From contig NC_083646.1 in assembly GCF_963576545.1 (NCBI RefSeq), positions 9,267,491 through 9,331,490 on the forward strand: a stretch of 64,000 nt of DNA, given 5' to 3'. Shown in pieces: positions 36,642 through 54,335 of the stretch. The notes below the pieces were generated by a model that searched no databases, was not told the DNA's origin, and saw nothing but the letters and a program-made list of their open reading frames with translations. The DNA is from Limanda limanda (Eukaryota > Chordata > Actinopteri > Pleuronectiformes > Pleuronectidae). The position numbers were made by a program, and so were the translations under genes. Each line of letters starts with the position of its first letter. Within the stretch, counting starts at the first letter, position 1.

Positions 36642-36717
36642 ATGAGATCTCTGATGTCAGTGCAGATCGTAATAGCTGTGTATAAGTATGGACCACATAT
36701 TCATCTGAATCAATAAA
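36642..36717 (+). pseudogene. gutted trypsin shell S1
   Basis: ATG and a 24-codon frame (starting MRSLMSVQIVIAV, ending GPHIHLNQ) whose TAA stop overlaps AATAAA at 36712-36717. Upstream 'actcaataaaaagtatggag' is the exon 1 relic promoter; downstream 'gtcttaaacatcgactttc' is the trypsin 3' flank. Exons 2-6 and all introns are gone. Confidence 0.7.
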
Positions 36718-37754
36718 GTCTTAAACATCGACTTTCAAATAATGTTCCTTTTCATTTCTTTCCACATCATGGTGAACACTATTTTAAAATATGCTGGGAT
36801 TTTTCACAAAGACCTTTAACTGTTCACGACTCCTCGGAAATACAGTAAAAACAATGTTTATCTTGGATCCACCATAACTACTGTATGATGACAAATAAAA
36901 TGTTCAAGTTTCAAACTTTGTCATGACACAACTATCTTAGACAGTTTGATTCAATTAACAGTTTAGAATGAAACACTAAATAAATATGTTGATAATAAGA
37001 CTCAATGTTTTTCCATCTAGATAAACAGTATGTGACACAAATGCTTATAACACTATAGTGTGGTTTAAATTATGCTTTCTAATGATTTTCATCAGAATGA
37101 CCTGAAACATTGTCAAACATTATGAAGTTTGCAAACAACCCATTAACTAGAGACACTCAAATCAAGTGAAGCGAATTGATACGGAGAAAACAACACCACA
37201 GAAGAGAAGTTACAAAGATAAAGAGATCAACAAGAACATACACAATACCAGAGCCAGTGAAAGTGTCCTACTGACATTGACTTTCATTGCAGGTCAAGTC
37301 AAGGTCATGATGCCTGGATGATTTCAGCCTGTACAAAAACATATAGAACTGAACACAGCAAAGAATCAAATTACAACAACTACACAGTTTTAAACGGTAT
37401 TTTTATCACATAACTGAGCAGAATACTACAAAAAGAGACTCAGTAAAAAAATGTTAATGGTACGATAAGAGTGAAAGTCTAATCCGTTTTATGTGGTCTT
37501 TGTAGTTTTTGTCTTTGATATTTATATTACATGAGCGAAATGAGTCTCAAAGCATCAGGTATTTTCAGACTTGCTTGTTATCTAAACTGAGAAGTTCTAT
37601 AATACATGTGTTATTTCATGCATTGGTGTTTTTTGTCTCTGGAGTCAGCAGTTTTGAACGACACGTGGCTTGGTCCTCCTGTAAAATCCATATTCAGCAG
37701 CTGTGGTTGTGAACCGGACCATCTGCAGAGCTGCAGCCATGTCTTCACATGCTG

Positions 37755-37767
37755 AGGTTAAAGGTCA
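37755..37767 (+). promoter_or_regulatory. DR1 site, B4 upstream block
   Basis: Intact AGGTTAAAGGTCA 397 bp before the B4 ATG, within a conserved block at about 37608-37860 that also has CAGCTG and CATCTG E-boxes. Confidence 0.5.
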
Positions 37768-38151
37768 CTGAAAACATACTGTGCTAAACATAGATGTACA
37801 GAGTGCTCTGCAGCAACATCACCTGGAGTATGAAGTTCAGGAAGAGTCACAGCATTGAACAACTTTTCATTACTTAGAGAATCGTTTCAAGTCATGAAAG
37901 ACATGTTTTCCTATCCTACTCTGAAAATGTTTTGTAGATGATACAAACTAATGTATAGAGTGTGACACAACAGACCATCCCACATTTTACACAATATTTG
38001 CTTTTCCAACACGCAGAAATTTCACTCCAGGACCCTGATTGGTGGAGAGTAATGGTGGGAGGTGTGTCCAGCAGGTTAAGGGCAGAGCTTCCTTTCTATT
38101 TAAACCAGGTTCCAGGTGAAGTTCTCTCATCAACAGGATCCCACAGCAACC

Positions 38152-39374
<1,223 letters not shown>

Positions 39375-40745
39375 ATCTGATCCTGTGATCGTACTCCGCT
39401 GCCTTTCTTCCATCGTTCTAACTCCAACATTGATGTATATTTTTGAACAATGTGCCGCCTTTGAGCATCTGAATCAATAAAGTTTTAAACATCGACTTTC
39501 AAATAATGTTCCTTTTCATTTCTTTCCAAATCATGGTGCACAATTTTTTTAAATGTGCTGGGATTTTTCAACACGGTCTTAAACTGATCACAACTCCTAT
39601 GAAGTACATTAAAAACTATATTTATCTTGAATCCACCACATCTACTGTATGTTGACAAATAAAATGTTCAAGTTTCAAACTTTGTCAGGACCGAACGATC
39701 TCAGACAGTTTGATTCAAGTAACAGTTTAGAATGAAACAGTAAATAAATATGTTGATCATAAGACTCAAGATTTTTCCATCTAGTTTTCAGTATGTGACC
39801 AAAATGCTGGTTTAAATTATGCTTTCTATAGATTTTTATCACAATTACCTGAAACATTGTCAAACATTATGAAGTTTGCAAACAACCCATTAACTAGAGA
39901 CTCAAATCAAGTGAAGCCAATTGATACGGAGCAAACAGCACCACAGCAGAGTAGTTACAAAGAAAAATACTTCAACAAGAACATACACAATACCAGAGCC
40001 AGTGAAAGTGTCCTACTGACATTGACTTTCATTGCAAGACCAAGTCAAGGTCATGATGCCTGGATGATTACAGCCTGTTCAAAACATATAGAACTGAACT
40101 CAAACACAGCAACAATTCAAACTACAACAACATACACAGTTTTAAACTGTATTTTTGTCACAGAAAAGAGCAGAATACTTCAAAAAGAATCTTTGTAAAA
40201 CCACAAAATACCATTTGTAGAATTTTGAAATGCTAAGACAAGAGTAACGTTTTTTTTTCCCCCAATGAGTACTATTCAAAAGTTTTGATTAATGAGCAAC
40301 ACCAGGGGTGGGGCTCAATCAATGGCTTTAGATAAAACACCCAATAAAAAGCAAGTATGGAGCAATCTTTGGCCTTTTATCCACCATTAGTCAAACTTGA
40401 GAGCTCTGGTGTCTGTGCTGCTCGTAGGAGCTGTGTGTCAGTCTGAACCACTCAACGTTTAGAAGTAACGTCACAATATATTTTCTATGGCATAGGTTTC
40501 CTCTAGTAACAAGTGTAATCCATCTCATGTGGCTTATGTTGTTAAACTGTGTAGTTGTTGTAGTTGGATTCGTTGCTGTGTTTGAGTTCAGTTCTATATG
40601 TTTTTGAACAGGCTGTAATCATCCAGGCATCATGACCTTGACTCTGTCCTGCAATGTTGTGCAATCCCAGATGGATACTTTCTCATAGACCGACTCACTG
40701 GATCTGGTATAGTGAATGGAAATATATAGGTCTATATATATATAT
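39375..40745. other. Array B spacer after B4, left of the transposon nest
   Basis: B4 3' flank, spacer-repeat copy (40015-40150), exon 1 relic R2 and an inverted spacer-repeat piece (40612-40640). Closely parallels 32784-34130 after B2. The rest of the homologous spacer continues at 43753, to the right of the transposons. Confidence 0.65.
40397..40462 (+). pseudogene. exon 1 relic R2, start codon lost
   Basis: Same relic as R1, but the ATG is TTG (40397-40399). The GTCAG donor change and the in-frame TAG are shared with the other relics. Confidence 0.65.
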
Positions 40746-41843
40746 TAGTGCTGTCAGTTAAACGCGTTATTAACGGCGTTAACGCAAACCCATTTTAACG
40801 CCGTCAATTTTTTTAACGCGAGATTAACGCAGAGCTGCAGCTGCAGCTTCAGTATCTGTGTTCGCCTCCAGTCTGACCTGCTCTCGCTTTTTGTTTTAAT
40901 ATTTCGGCAACTAAAATATATATTTTTAAGCTATTGCAGCGTCCCCGCTTACACAGGACACGGAACTTCTTCGTGGTTTAGTGACTTTTATTATCCTCTA
41001 CACGAACATATGCACTTCTCGCTCTTACTCCGTCACTCGCACAAATCAACAACACTTCACTTCCTCATTGACCCCCGATCCCCAAACAACCCCATCCTAT
41101 TGGTCCAAACAGTCACATGTCCCACCCCGACCCCTTCACTGACCCTCAGGATATCAGAACGCTCCTTCAACACAGTGTTTTACTGAACATACGTCAAAAC
41201 CAAACATAAACATAAACCCAGTCCGTTACACTATTAGGCTGCAGCTATATGTTTTTAATTTTTCAAAATAGGGTACTTCTTATTTCATACATTTTCCACA
41301 AATATGGGGAGGACTCAAATAGCCCTACAAAGTTCTGTGTTTAATTTATTTCAAAGTAGGCCAACACTTGCCTGTGTATTTTGTTTGTTTGTTATTTTGT
41401 TGCTTGTCTGTTTGAGTAGCTGGCTGAAAGCAAAGAATTAGTACGCTTACCTTTTATTGGTAACCTAACTGTTATGGTTCATTGTTTCTGAAATAAGAGG
41501 CCTGACTGCAATGTTTCGCAGCAAACTTGAAAAAAATAAAATAATAAGCCATGGTTTAACTGCACTATAGGCTGAGTCCTTGTTTACCTGAAATGTGCAC
41601 TTTATAATTTTATTTTGTACCGCCCTGTTTGGCAATGTTGTTTTTCAATAAGATAAAACGTTTGCATAAAGCAAGTCAATCCACTTTTCCATGTTGATAA
41701 GAGCATTAAAACGAAAGTAAAATTATGGAAAAAAAAAATGAAGGGACATTTAGAATAGATAAAAATTAGCGATTAATCGCGACTTAACTATGACATAAAT
41801 GCGATTAATCGCGATTAAATATTTTAATCGTTTGACAGCACTA
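40746..41843. mobile_element. non-autonomous hAT-like element
   Basis: Ends are TAGTGCTGTCA (40746-40756) and its inverse TGACAGCACTA (41833-41843), with subterminal AACGCGTTAACGC-like and GCGATTAATCGCG palindromes. These ends are typical of hAT elements in fish. No transposase frame is present. A clear 8-bp target duplication is not seen: the left flank is an AT repeat and the right flank is another repeat. Confidence 0.7.
40935..41230 (-). mobile_element. solo LTR inside the hAT-like element
   Basis: Read on the minus strand it starts TGTAACGGACTGGG, has an AATAAA-type signal (ATAATAAAAG) and ends GGACGCTGCA: TG...CA ends, 296 bp. It is flanked by the 4-bp duplication CTAT at 40931-40934 and 41231-41234. 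These traits fit a solo LTR of a gypsy-like retrotransposon left by LTR recombination. Confidence 0.65.
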
Positions 41844-41849
41844 ATGGAT

Positions 41850-42108
41850 TTGGTAAATGGATTTGTATTTATATAGCGCTTTTCTAGTCTGATGATGAAC
41901 ACTCAAAGCGCTTTACAGTACAGTTTCACATTCACACATTCATACAGTGCATCTACTTGCAGCACTTTGTTATTCTATGGGGGGCCATTCAGGGTTCAGC
42001 ATCTTGCCAAAGGACACTTCGGCATGCAGATGGTTGCATCGAACCACCGACCTTTAGGTTGGAAGAAGACCACTCTACCTCTCAGCCACAGCCGCCCTCT
42101 ATATACAG
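41850..42108 (+). repeat. common teleost interspersed repeat
   Basis: Reads 'tttatatagcgcttttctag', 'ctcaaagcgctttacagta', 'aaaggacacttcggcatg', 'accaccgacctttaggttgg' and ends 'ctcagccacagccgccc'. This string of motifs is a fish repeat I know well by sequence but cannot assign to a family with certainty; it may be a SINE or a LINE tail. Confidence 0.7.
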
Positions 42109-42113
42109 TCCCT

Positions 42114-43754
42114 GACAAAAGTCTTGTCGCTTGGGTACAAGTTGACCTTAAGTGCCCCTCAAATATATTTGTAATCAATTTTTTTTTACAAGAAATGGCT
42201 AATTTCAATCCCAACAGCTTTTGAAATAATGTTTTGGTGCCAAACGGAACTGCTGAAAAGCATTCTAACGTTCACAGCTTGGTAAAGCCCACTGAGTCAG
42301 TTTTTGCAAAGTCAAAAGTCTTGTCGCCTTGTCATATGATGCACCCAATCCTAGATTACAGCCTCACCTTTGATCAATAATTGATCAATCAATTAGTGGA
42401 TGTGTATAAAAAGAACCCCAGCACACCAGACCGTCACATCAACTGCAACTTGACCTATGACAACATGCCTAAGATTCACCATGAGACCAAAGCATTGATT
42501 ATCAAGAGGCTGAAGATCAGATCCACTGCTGAGGTGGCTGACACCTTCAATGTTTCTCAGCATCAAGTATACGGAATAAGAACAAGATTTGAAGAGACTG
42601 GAGATGTTTTTGACAAGCCCAGGTCCGGCAGACCCCGCAAGACAACTGCTCGGAAATCCAAGGACAGCCCCTTTTCCACTGCAGCAGAGCTCCACCAGGC
42701 CTGGTCACCTCAAGTCCCCGTGTCAACCAGGACAGTTTGTAGAATTCTGTCTCGAAATGGCCTTCATGGTCGAATCAGTGCCCAGAAACCAGCATGAAAC
42801 AAAAGGCAATTAAAAAAACGTGTGGCCCACAGCCTGTTAAAAGGATGGACGCTGGAAAAGTGGCAGAAGGTGGATTTCTCAGATGAATCTCCAGTTGAAT
42901 TACATCACAGCCGCCGCAAATATTGCAGGAGACCTACTGGAGCCCGCATGGATCCGAGATTCACCCAGAAAACAGTTAAGTTTGGTGGTGGAAAAATCAT
43001 GGTCTGGGGTTACATCCAGTATAGGGGTGTGCGAGAGATTTGCAGGGTGGAAGGCAATATCAATAGCCTAAAATATCAAGAAGTAGTAGCTACCTCTTAC
43101 ATTCCCAACCATACAAGTGGTCAAATTTTGCAGCAGGATGGTGCTCCATCTCATACTTCCATCTCTACATCAAAGTTCCTCAAGGCAAAGAAGATCAAGT
43201 GCTCCAGGACTGGCCGGCCCAGTCACCAGACATGAACATCATTGAGCATGTCTGGGGTAGAATGAAAGAGGAAGCATGGAAGACGAAACCAAAGAATCTT
43301 GATGAACTCTTGGAGGCATGTAAGACTGCTTTCTTTGCTATTCCTGATGACTTCAATAAATTGTATGAATCATTGTCGAACCGCATGGATGCAGTCCTTC
43401 AAGCTCATGGAAGTCATACAAGATATTAAATATCGATCTCACAGCACCACTACTTATTTCACTGATGTTATGCAACATATTTTAGTATTTGAAGTAAATT
43501 ATTTGTTAAATTTTCACATTACTCTCTGTAGGCGACAAAACTTTTGTCTTGCCAAAATCTGACCTTTCTGTGTTCATTAAATAATCAATCTTTCTTCAGT
43601 GAAGCAAATTTATTTTAGTATATTAAACATAATTTGGGAGGGTTTAAGCTTTCATTTGAGCCATTTCCAAAACCAATGGATAAATTAGAAGTCAGGTTAT
43701 AGGCTGTTGTTTCTACAAAATGGATAAGTGACAAGACTTTTGTCAGGGACTGTA
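42114..43754 (+). mobile_element. Tc1/mariner element with IR/DR ends
   Basis: The element is 42116-43752 (1637 bp) between TA dinucleotides at 42114-42115 and 43753-43754. Both outer ends begin CAGTCCCTGACAAAAGTCTT. Inner copies of the GACAAAAGTCTTGTCGCC motif lie at about 42308-42328 and, inverted, 43531-43552, giving the double-repeat (IR/DR) ends of fish Tc1 elements. Size and layout are those of a full-length copy. Confidence 0.95.
42465..43429 (+). pseudogene. Tc1-type transposase, broken by a stop and a frameshift
   Basis: Starts MPKIHHETKALIIKRLKI with a helix-turn-helix region (STAEVADTFNVSQHQV) and a GRPRKTTAR linker. The DDE triad can be seen: VDFSDES, LQQDGAPSHT and SPDMNIIEHVW. 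Two lesions inactivate it: TGA at 42795-42797 after AQKPA, and a one-base frame change near 43197 between the second Asp and the Glu. About 320 codons, slightly short of the usual 340. It once bound the element ends and carried out cut-and-paste transposition. Confidence 0.9.
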
Positions 43755-43978
43755 TATATATTATGTGAAAATGATTCATTTAACTATCCAAAACACTTTT
43801 TTTAAAATATTGTGCACCATGATGTGGAATGAAATGAAAAGGAACATTATTTGAAGGTCGATGTTTAGGACTTTATTGATTCACATGTTCAAAGACAGCA
43901 TATTGTTCAAACATATACATCAATGTTGGAGTTAGAACGATGGAAGAAAGGCAGCGGAGTATGATCACAGGATCAGAT

Positions 43979-45201
<1,223 letters not shown>

Positions 45202-45769
45202 GGTTGCTGTGGGATCCTGTTGATGAGAGAACTTCACCTGGAACCTGGTTTAAATAGAAATGAAGCTCTGCCCTTTACCTGCTGGACACACCTCCAACCA
45301 TTACTCTCCACCAATCAGGGTCCTGGACTGATAATTCTGTGTGTTGCATTGTGTACTCTCTACACTCCGTACATCTATATATAGCACATTATGTAGTTAG
45401 TAATCTTTAACCGTGAAGTGATGGCTGCAGCTCTGCAAATGACCGGTTTACAACCACAGATGCATAATGTGGATTATACAGGAGGACCAAGCCATGTGTT
45501 GTTCAAAAATGCCTACTAGAGAGACATAAACATCAATGAATGAAATTACAGATGTACTACGTGAAATTGATCTCTTGTAGTACTTCTCAGTTTAGATAAC
45601 CAGCAAGTCCTATATGGCCTGATGCCCTTGAGAACCTTTTCTGTCATGTAATATAAATAACTAAGACAAAAACAACAAAGGTCATCAACACCAGGCTTAA
45701 ACGGTGACTTTAAGCATTCAATAAAAAGTATGGAGCAATCTTTGGCTTTTTATCGACCATTAGTCGAAC

Positions 45770-45844
45770 ATGAGAGTTCTGGTGTCAGTGCAGATCGTAA
45801 TAGCTGTGTATAAGTATGGACCACATATTCATCTGAATCAATGA
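45770..45844 (+). pseudogene. gutted trypsin shell S2
   Basis: 24-codon frame as in S1, but the stop is TGA because the poly(A) signal has become AATGAA (45840-45845). Same promoter-to-3'-flank junction as the other shells. Confidence 0.68.
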
Positions 45845-46659
45845 AGTCTTAAACATCGACTTTCAAATAATGTTCCTTTTCATTTCTTTCCACATCATGG
45901 TTAACACTATTTTAAAATATGCTGGGATTTTTCACAAAGACCTTTAACTGTTCACGACTCCTCGGAAATACAGTAAAAACTACATGTATCATGGATCCAC
46001 CACAACTACTGTATGATGACAAATAAAATGTTCAAGTTTCAAACTTTGTCATGACATAACTATCTTAGACAGTTTGATTCAAGTAACAGTTTAGAATGAA
46101 ACACTAAATAAATATGTTGATAATAAGACTCAAGGTTTTTCCATCTAGATAAACAGTATGTTACACAAATGCTTATAACACTATACTGTGGTTTAAATTA
46201 TGCTTTGTATTGATTTTCACCAGTATGACCTGAAACATTGTCAAACATAATGAATTTTTCAAACAACCCATTAACTAGAGAGACTCAAATCAAGTGAAGC
46301 CAATTGATACAGAGCAAACAACACCACATAAGAGAAGTTACAAAGTTAATAGATCAACAAAAACATTCATAATACCAGAGCCAGTGAAAGTATCCTACTG
46401 ACATTGACTTTCATTGCAGGACCAAGTCATGGTCATGATGCCTTGATGATTACAGCCTGTACAAAAACATATAGAACTGAACTCAAACACAGCAACGAAT
46501 CAAATTACAACATCTACACGGTTTTATACTGTATTTTTATCACAGAACTGAGCATAATACTTCAAAAAGAGACACAGTAAAAAAAATGTTAATGGTACGA
46601 TAAGAGTGAACGTTTCGTTTTCCCGATGAGCACTATTCAAAGGTTTTGATTGGTCAAAC

Positions 46660-46713
46660 ATGAGTGCTCTGGTGTCTGTGCTGCTCGTAGGAGCTGGACC
46701 ACTCAACGTTTAG
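46660..46713 (+). pseudogene. exon 1 relic R3, shortened
   Basis: 17 codons, MSALVSVLLVGAGPLNV, then TAG. A 12-bp deletion has removed the region around the old splice donor. Its upstream promoter part is also truncated ('gattggtcaaacatgag'). Confidence 0.65.
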
Positions 46714-47051
46714 TCGTTATGTCACAATATACTTTCTATGGGATAGGTTCTGTCTTGTAACAAGTCTAATCCGTCTTATGTGGTCTTTGTTGTTTTTGTC
46801 TTTGATATTTATATTACATGAGAGAAATGAGACGCAAAGCATCAGGTAATTTCAGACTTGCTTGTTATAGAAGTCCTATAACAAATCATTTCTAGCGTAG
46901 TACCTGTGTAATTTCATGCATTGGTGTTTTTTGACTCTGGCGTCAGCAGATTTGAACGACACTGGCTTGGTCCTCCTGTAAAATCCATATTCAGCAGCTG
47001 TGGTTGTGAACCGGACCATCTGCAGAGCTGCAGCCATGTCTTCACATGCCG

Positions 47052-47064
47052 AGGTTAAAGGTCA
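47052..47064 (+). promoter_or_regulatory. DR1 site, B6 upstream block
   Basis: Intact AGGTTAAAGGTCA 404 bp before the B6 ATG, in the conserved block at about 46892-47160. Confidence 0.5.
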
Positions 47065-47455
47065 CTGAATACATACTGTGCTAAACATAGATGTACAGAG
47101 TGCTCTGCAGCAACATCACCTGGAGTATGAAGTTCAGGAAGAGTCACAGAATTGAACAACTTTTCATTACTTAGAGAATTATTTAAAATCACATAATACA
47201 CATGTTTTCCTTTCATGGACGACTCTGAAAAGCTTTTGTACAAGATACAATCTAATGTATAGAGTGTGACACAACAGACCATCCCACATTTTATGCAATA
47301 TTTGCTTTTCCAACACGCAGAAATTTCACTCCAGGACCCTGATTGGTGGCGAGTATTGGTTGGAGGTGTGTCCAGCAGGTAAAGGGCAGAGCTTCCTTTC
47401 TATTTAAACCAGGTTCCAGGTGAAGTTCTCTCATCAACAGGATCCCACAGCAACC

Positions 47456-48676
<1,221 letters not shown>

Positions 48677-49678
48677 ATCTGATCCTGTGATTGTACTCCA
48701 CTGCCTTTCTTCCATCGTTCTAACTCCAACATTGATGTATATTTGTGAACAATGTGCAGCCTTTGAGCATATGAATCAATAAAGTCCTAAACATCGACTT
48801 TCAAATAATGTTCCTTTTCTTTTCTTTCCACATCATGGTGCACAATATTTTAAAATGTACTGGGATTTTTCAACAATATCTTAAACTGTTCACGACATCA
48901 AGAAAAATTCGGTAAAAACAATATTAATCTTGAATCCACCACAACTACTGTATGTTGACAAATAAAATGTTCAAATCACAAACTTTGTGACTTGAACATA
49001 ACTCTCTTAGACAGTTTGATTCAAGTAACAGTTTAGAATGAAACACTTAATACATAAGGTGATAATAAGACTCAAGGTTTTTTCATCTAGATAAACGTTA
49101 TGTCACACAATTGCTTATAACACTATAGTGTGGTTTAAATTATGCTTTTCTATTGATTTTCATCAGAATGACCTGAAACATTGTCGAACATTATGAAGTT
49201 TGCAAACAACTCATTAACTAGAGAGACTCAAATCAAGTCAGGCCAATTGATAAACAGCAAACAACACCACAGAAGAGAAGTTACAAAGATGAATAGATTA
49301 ACAAGAACATGCACAATACATAATAAAAGCACTGTTGTATTAATAATGATGGTAGAATAAAAAGAGTCAGAAATCATTTTCACATTGTATACATGTGTAT
49401 GAATATCTATAGACCTATATAGTTTCATTCACAATGTAATTTTAACTCAGAACTGAGCAGAATCCTTCAAAGGGAGACTCTGTTAAACTGCAAAATATAC
49501 TTTGGTAGAATATGGGAATTGGAACGATAAGAGTGAACGTTTTGTTTTCCCAATGAGCACTTTTCGAAGGTTTAGATTGTTTGGCAACAACGGGGCTCAA
49601 TAGGTGGCTTTAGATAAAGCACCACATTAAAAGCAAGTATGGAGCAATCTTTGGTCTTTTATCCACCATTAGTCAAAC

Positions 49679-49744
49679 ATGAGAGCTCTGGTGTCTGTTC
49701 TGCTCGTAGGAGCTGTGTGTCAGTCTGGACCACTCAACGTTTAG
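49679..49744 (+). pseudogene. exon 1 relic R4
   Basis: 21-codon frame MRALVSVLLVGAVCQSGPLN plus Val, TAG, with upstream 'ttaaaagcaagtatggagc'. Donor changed to GTCAG. Confidence 0.7.
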
Positions 49745-50085
49745 CGGTAACGTCAGAATATACTTTCTATGGAATAGGTTCTATCTCGTAACAAGTGTAA
49801 TCCGTGTTATGTGGCCTATGTTGTTTTTGTCTTGATATTTGTATACATGAGAGAAATGAGTCTCAACAGCATCAGGCTATTTAGGACTTGCTGGGGATCA
49901 AAGAAGTCCTATAACAAATCATTTCTAGCCTAGCACATGTGTAATTTCATGCATTGGTGTTTTTTGTCTCTGGAGTCAGCAGTTTTGAACGACACGTGGC
50001 TCGGTCCTCCTGTAAAATCCATATTCAGCAGCTGTGGTTGTGAACCGGACCATCTGCAGAGCTGCAGCCATGTCTTTACATGCCG

Positions 50086-50098
50086 AGGTTAAAGGTCA
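50086..50098 (+). promoter_or_regulatory. DR1 site, B7 upstream block
   Basis: Intact AGGTTAAAGGTCA 402 bp before the B7 ATG, in the conserved block at about 49926-50190. Confidence 0.5.
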
Positions 50099-50487
50099 CT
50101 GAAAACATACTGTGCTAAACATAGATGTACAGAGTGCTCTGCAGCAACATCACCTGGAGTATGAAGTTCAGGAAGAGTCAAAGAATTAAACAACTTTTCA
50201 TTACTTAGAGAATTGTTTCAACTTTTTAAAACACATGTTTTCCTTTCATGGACGACTCTGAAAAGGTTTTGTAGTTGATACAATCAAATGTATAGAGTGT
50301 GACACAACAGACCATCCCACACTTAACACAATATTTGCTTTTTCAACACGCAGACATTTCACTCCAGGACCCTGATTGGTGGAGAGTAATGGTTGGAGGT
50401 GCGTCCAGCAGGTAAAGGGCAGAGCTACTTTCTATTTAAACCAGGTTCCAGGTGAAGTTCTCTCATCATCAGGATCCCACAGCAACC

Positions 50488-51706
<1,219 letters not shown>

Positions 51707-52776
51707 ATCTGATCCTTTGATCGTACTCCGCTGCCTTTCTTCCATCGTTCTAACTCCAACATTGATGTAAATTGTTGAACAATGTGCCGCCTTTGAGCAT
51801 CTGAATCAATAAAGTCCTCAAAATTGACTTTCAAATAATGTTCCTTTTCATTTCTTTCCACATCATGGTGAACACAATTTTAAAATGTGCTGGGATTTTT
51901 CAACAAGATCCTAAACTGTTCACGGCTTCAAGGAAATTCTGCAAAAAACAAGGTTTATCTTGGATCCACCACAACTACTGTATGTTGACAAATAAAATGT
52001 TCAAGTCACAAATTTTGTGACTGAACATAACTTTTTTAGACAGTTTGATTCATACAACAGTTTAAAATGAAACACTTAATACATAAGGTGATAATAAGAC
52101 TCAATGTTTTTCCATCTAGATAAACTCTATGTCACACAATTGCTTATAACACTATAATGTGGCCTAAATTATGCTTTCTATTGATTTTCATCAGAATGAC
52201 CTGAAGAGCAAACAACACCACAGAAGAGAAGATACAAAGATAATTAGATCAACAAAAATATACACAATATATAATAAAAGCACTGTTGTATTAATAATGA
52301 TGGGAGAATAAAAAGTGTCAGAAATCATTTTCACATGATGCATACATGTGTATGAATATATATAGACCTATATAGTTTCATTCACCATACATGTGCCAGT
52401 GAAAGTGTACAACTGACCTTGACTTTCATTGCAGTACCAAATCAAGGTCATGATGCCTGGATGACTACAGCCTGTTCAAAAACATATAGAACTGAACTCA
52501 AACACAGCAACAAATCAAACTACAACAACATACACAGTTTTAAACTGTACTTTTATCACAGATCCGAGATCCTTCAAAAAGAGTCCTAGTAAAACTTTGC
52601 AAAATATCCTTTGTGAGAATTTTTTAATTAATACGATAAGAGTAAAGGTTATTTTTCTCCGGAAGCATTTTTTTAGGGTTTTGATCGGTCAGCAACACCA
52701 GGCTCAATCGGTGGCTTCAAGCACTCAATAAAAAGTATGAAGCAATCTTTGGCTTTTTATCGACCATTAGTCAAAC

Positions 52777-52856
52777 ATGAGATCTCTGGTGTCTGGGCTG
52801 CTCGTAATAGCTGTATGTGAATAAGTATGGACCACATATTCATCTGAATCAATAAA
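52777..52856 (+). pseudogene. gutted trypsin shell S3
   Basis: ATG, then MRSLVSGLLVIAVCE and an early TAA (52822-52824) caused by a small insertion ('gtatgtgaataag' where others have 'gtgtataag'). The trypsin 3' end follows with AATAAA at 52851-52856. Confidence 0.68.
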
Positions 52857-53910
52857 GTCTTCAACATTGATTTTCAAATAATGTTTCTTTTCATTTCTCT
52901 CCACATCATGGTGAACACTTTTTTCAAATATGCTTCGGTTTTTCACCAAGATCTTAAACTGTTCACGACTCCTCGGAAATACAGTAAAAACAATGTTTAT
53001 CTTGGATCCACCACAACTACTATATGTTGCAAAAAAAATGTTCAAGTCACTAACTTTGTCATGACATAACTATCTTAGACAGTTTGATTCATTCAACAGT
53101 TAAGAATGAAACACTAAATATATAAGTTGATAATAAGACTCAAGGTTTTTCATTATAGATAAACAGTATATGATCAAAAAGCTTATAACACTATAGTATG
53201 GTTTAAATTATGCTTTCTATTGATTTTCATTAGAATGACCTGAAACATTGTCAAACATGATGAAGTTTGCAAACAACCCATTAACTAGAGAGACTCAAAT
53301 CAAGTGAAGCCAATTGATACGGAGAAAACAACACCACAGCAGAGAAGTTACAAAGATTAATAGATCAACAAGAACATACACAATATATAATAAAAGCACT
53401 GTTGTATTAATAATGATGGGAGAATAAAAAGCCTCAAAATTATTTTCACATGATGTATATGTGTTTATATATAGACCTTCATGTATATAGTTTCATTCAC
53501 AATACCGGTACCAGTGAAAGTGTCCAACAGGCATTGCATAACATTGGAGGACCAAGTCAAGGTCATGATGCCTGGATGATTACAGCCTGTTCAAAAACAT
53601 ATAGAACTGAACTCAAACACAGAAACTAATCAAACTACAACAACATACACAGTTTTAAACTGTATTTTTATCACAGAACTGAGCAGAATCCTTCAAAAAG
53701 AGACTAAGTGAAACTCTGCAAATTATCTTATGGTAAAAAAATGTAATGGTACGATAAGAGTGAATGTTTCATTTCCCCTGATGACAACTATTCAGAGGTT
53801 TTGATTGGTCAGCAACACCAGGGTTTGGCTGAATCGGTGTTTTTAGATAAAAAACTCAATAAAAGCAAGTATAGAGCAATCATTGTCCTTTTATCCACTA
53901 TTAGTCGAAC

Positions 53911-53976
53911 ATGAGAGCTCTGGTGTCTCTGCTGCTCGTAGGAGCTGTGTGTCAGTCTGGACCACTCAATGTTTAG
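53911..53976 (+). pseudogene. exon 1 relic R5
   Basis: 21 codons starting MRALVSLLLVGAVCQSG, TAG. Upstream 'actcaataaaagcaagta' box retained; donor GTCAG. Confidence 0.7.
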
Positions 53977-54322
53977 AGGTAATGTCAGAATATACTTTCT
54001 ATGGGATTGGTTCTATCTCGTAAAAAGTGCAATCCATGTTATGTGGCCTTTGTTGTTTTTGTCTTGATATTTATATTAAATGAGAGAAATTAGTCTCAAA
54101 AGCATCAGGCCATTTAGGACTTGCTGGTTATCAAAATTGAGAAGTCATATAACAAATAATTTGTAGTGTAGTACATGTGTAATTTCATGCATTGGTGTTT
54201 TTGTCTCTGGAGTCAGCAGTTTTGAACGACACGTGGCTTGGTCCTCCTGTAAAATCCATATTCAGCAGCTGTGGTTGTGAACCGGACCATCTGCAGAGCT
54301 GCAGCCATGTCTTTACATGCCG

Positions 54323-54335
54323 AGGTTAAAGGTCA
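54323..54335 (+). promoter_or_regulatory. DR1 site, B8 upstream block
   Basis: Intact AGGTTAAAGGTCA 403 bp before the B8 ATG, in the conserved block at about 54165-54430. Confidence 0.5.

Larger units (their letters stand above)
36067..38151. other. divergent Array B spacer between B3 and B4
   Basis: Contains the B3 promoter with its shortened distal block (36240-36400, where the DR1 is replaced by GGGTTAAAGATTA-like sequence read on the minus strand), shell S1, one spacer-repeat copy (37270-37400) and the full B4 promoter. Nothing else is recognisable. Confidence 0.6.
45202..47455. other. divergent Array B spacer between B5 and B6
   Basis: Carries the B5 promoter (distal block 45410-45540, minus type, DR1 decayed), shell S2, a spacer-repeat copy (46395-46520), relic R3 and the B6 promoter. 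It parallels the B3-B4 spacer but has an extra relic exon 1. Confidence 0.6.
48677..50487. other. Array B spacer between B6 and B7
   Basis: B6 3' UTR, an AT-rich spacer, exon 1 relic R4 and the B7 promoter. This is the only plus-plus spacer without a gutted shell, which explains why B6 and B7 are just 3032 bp apart. Confidence 0.65.
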
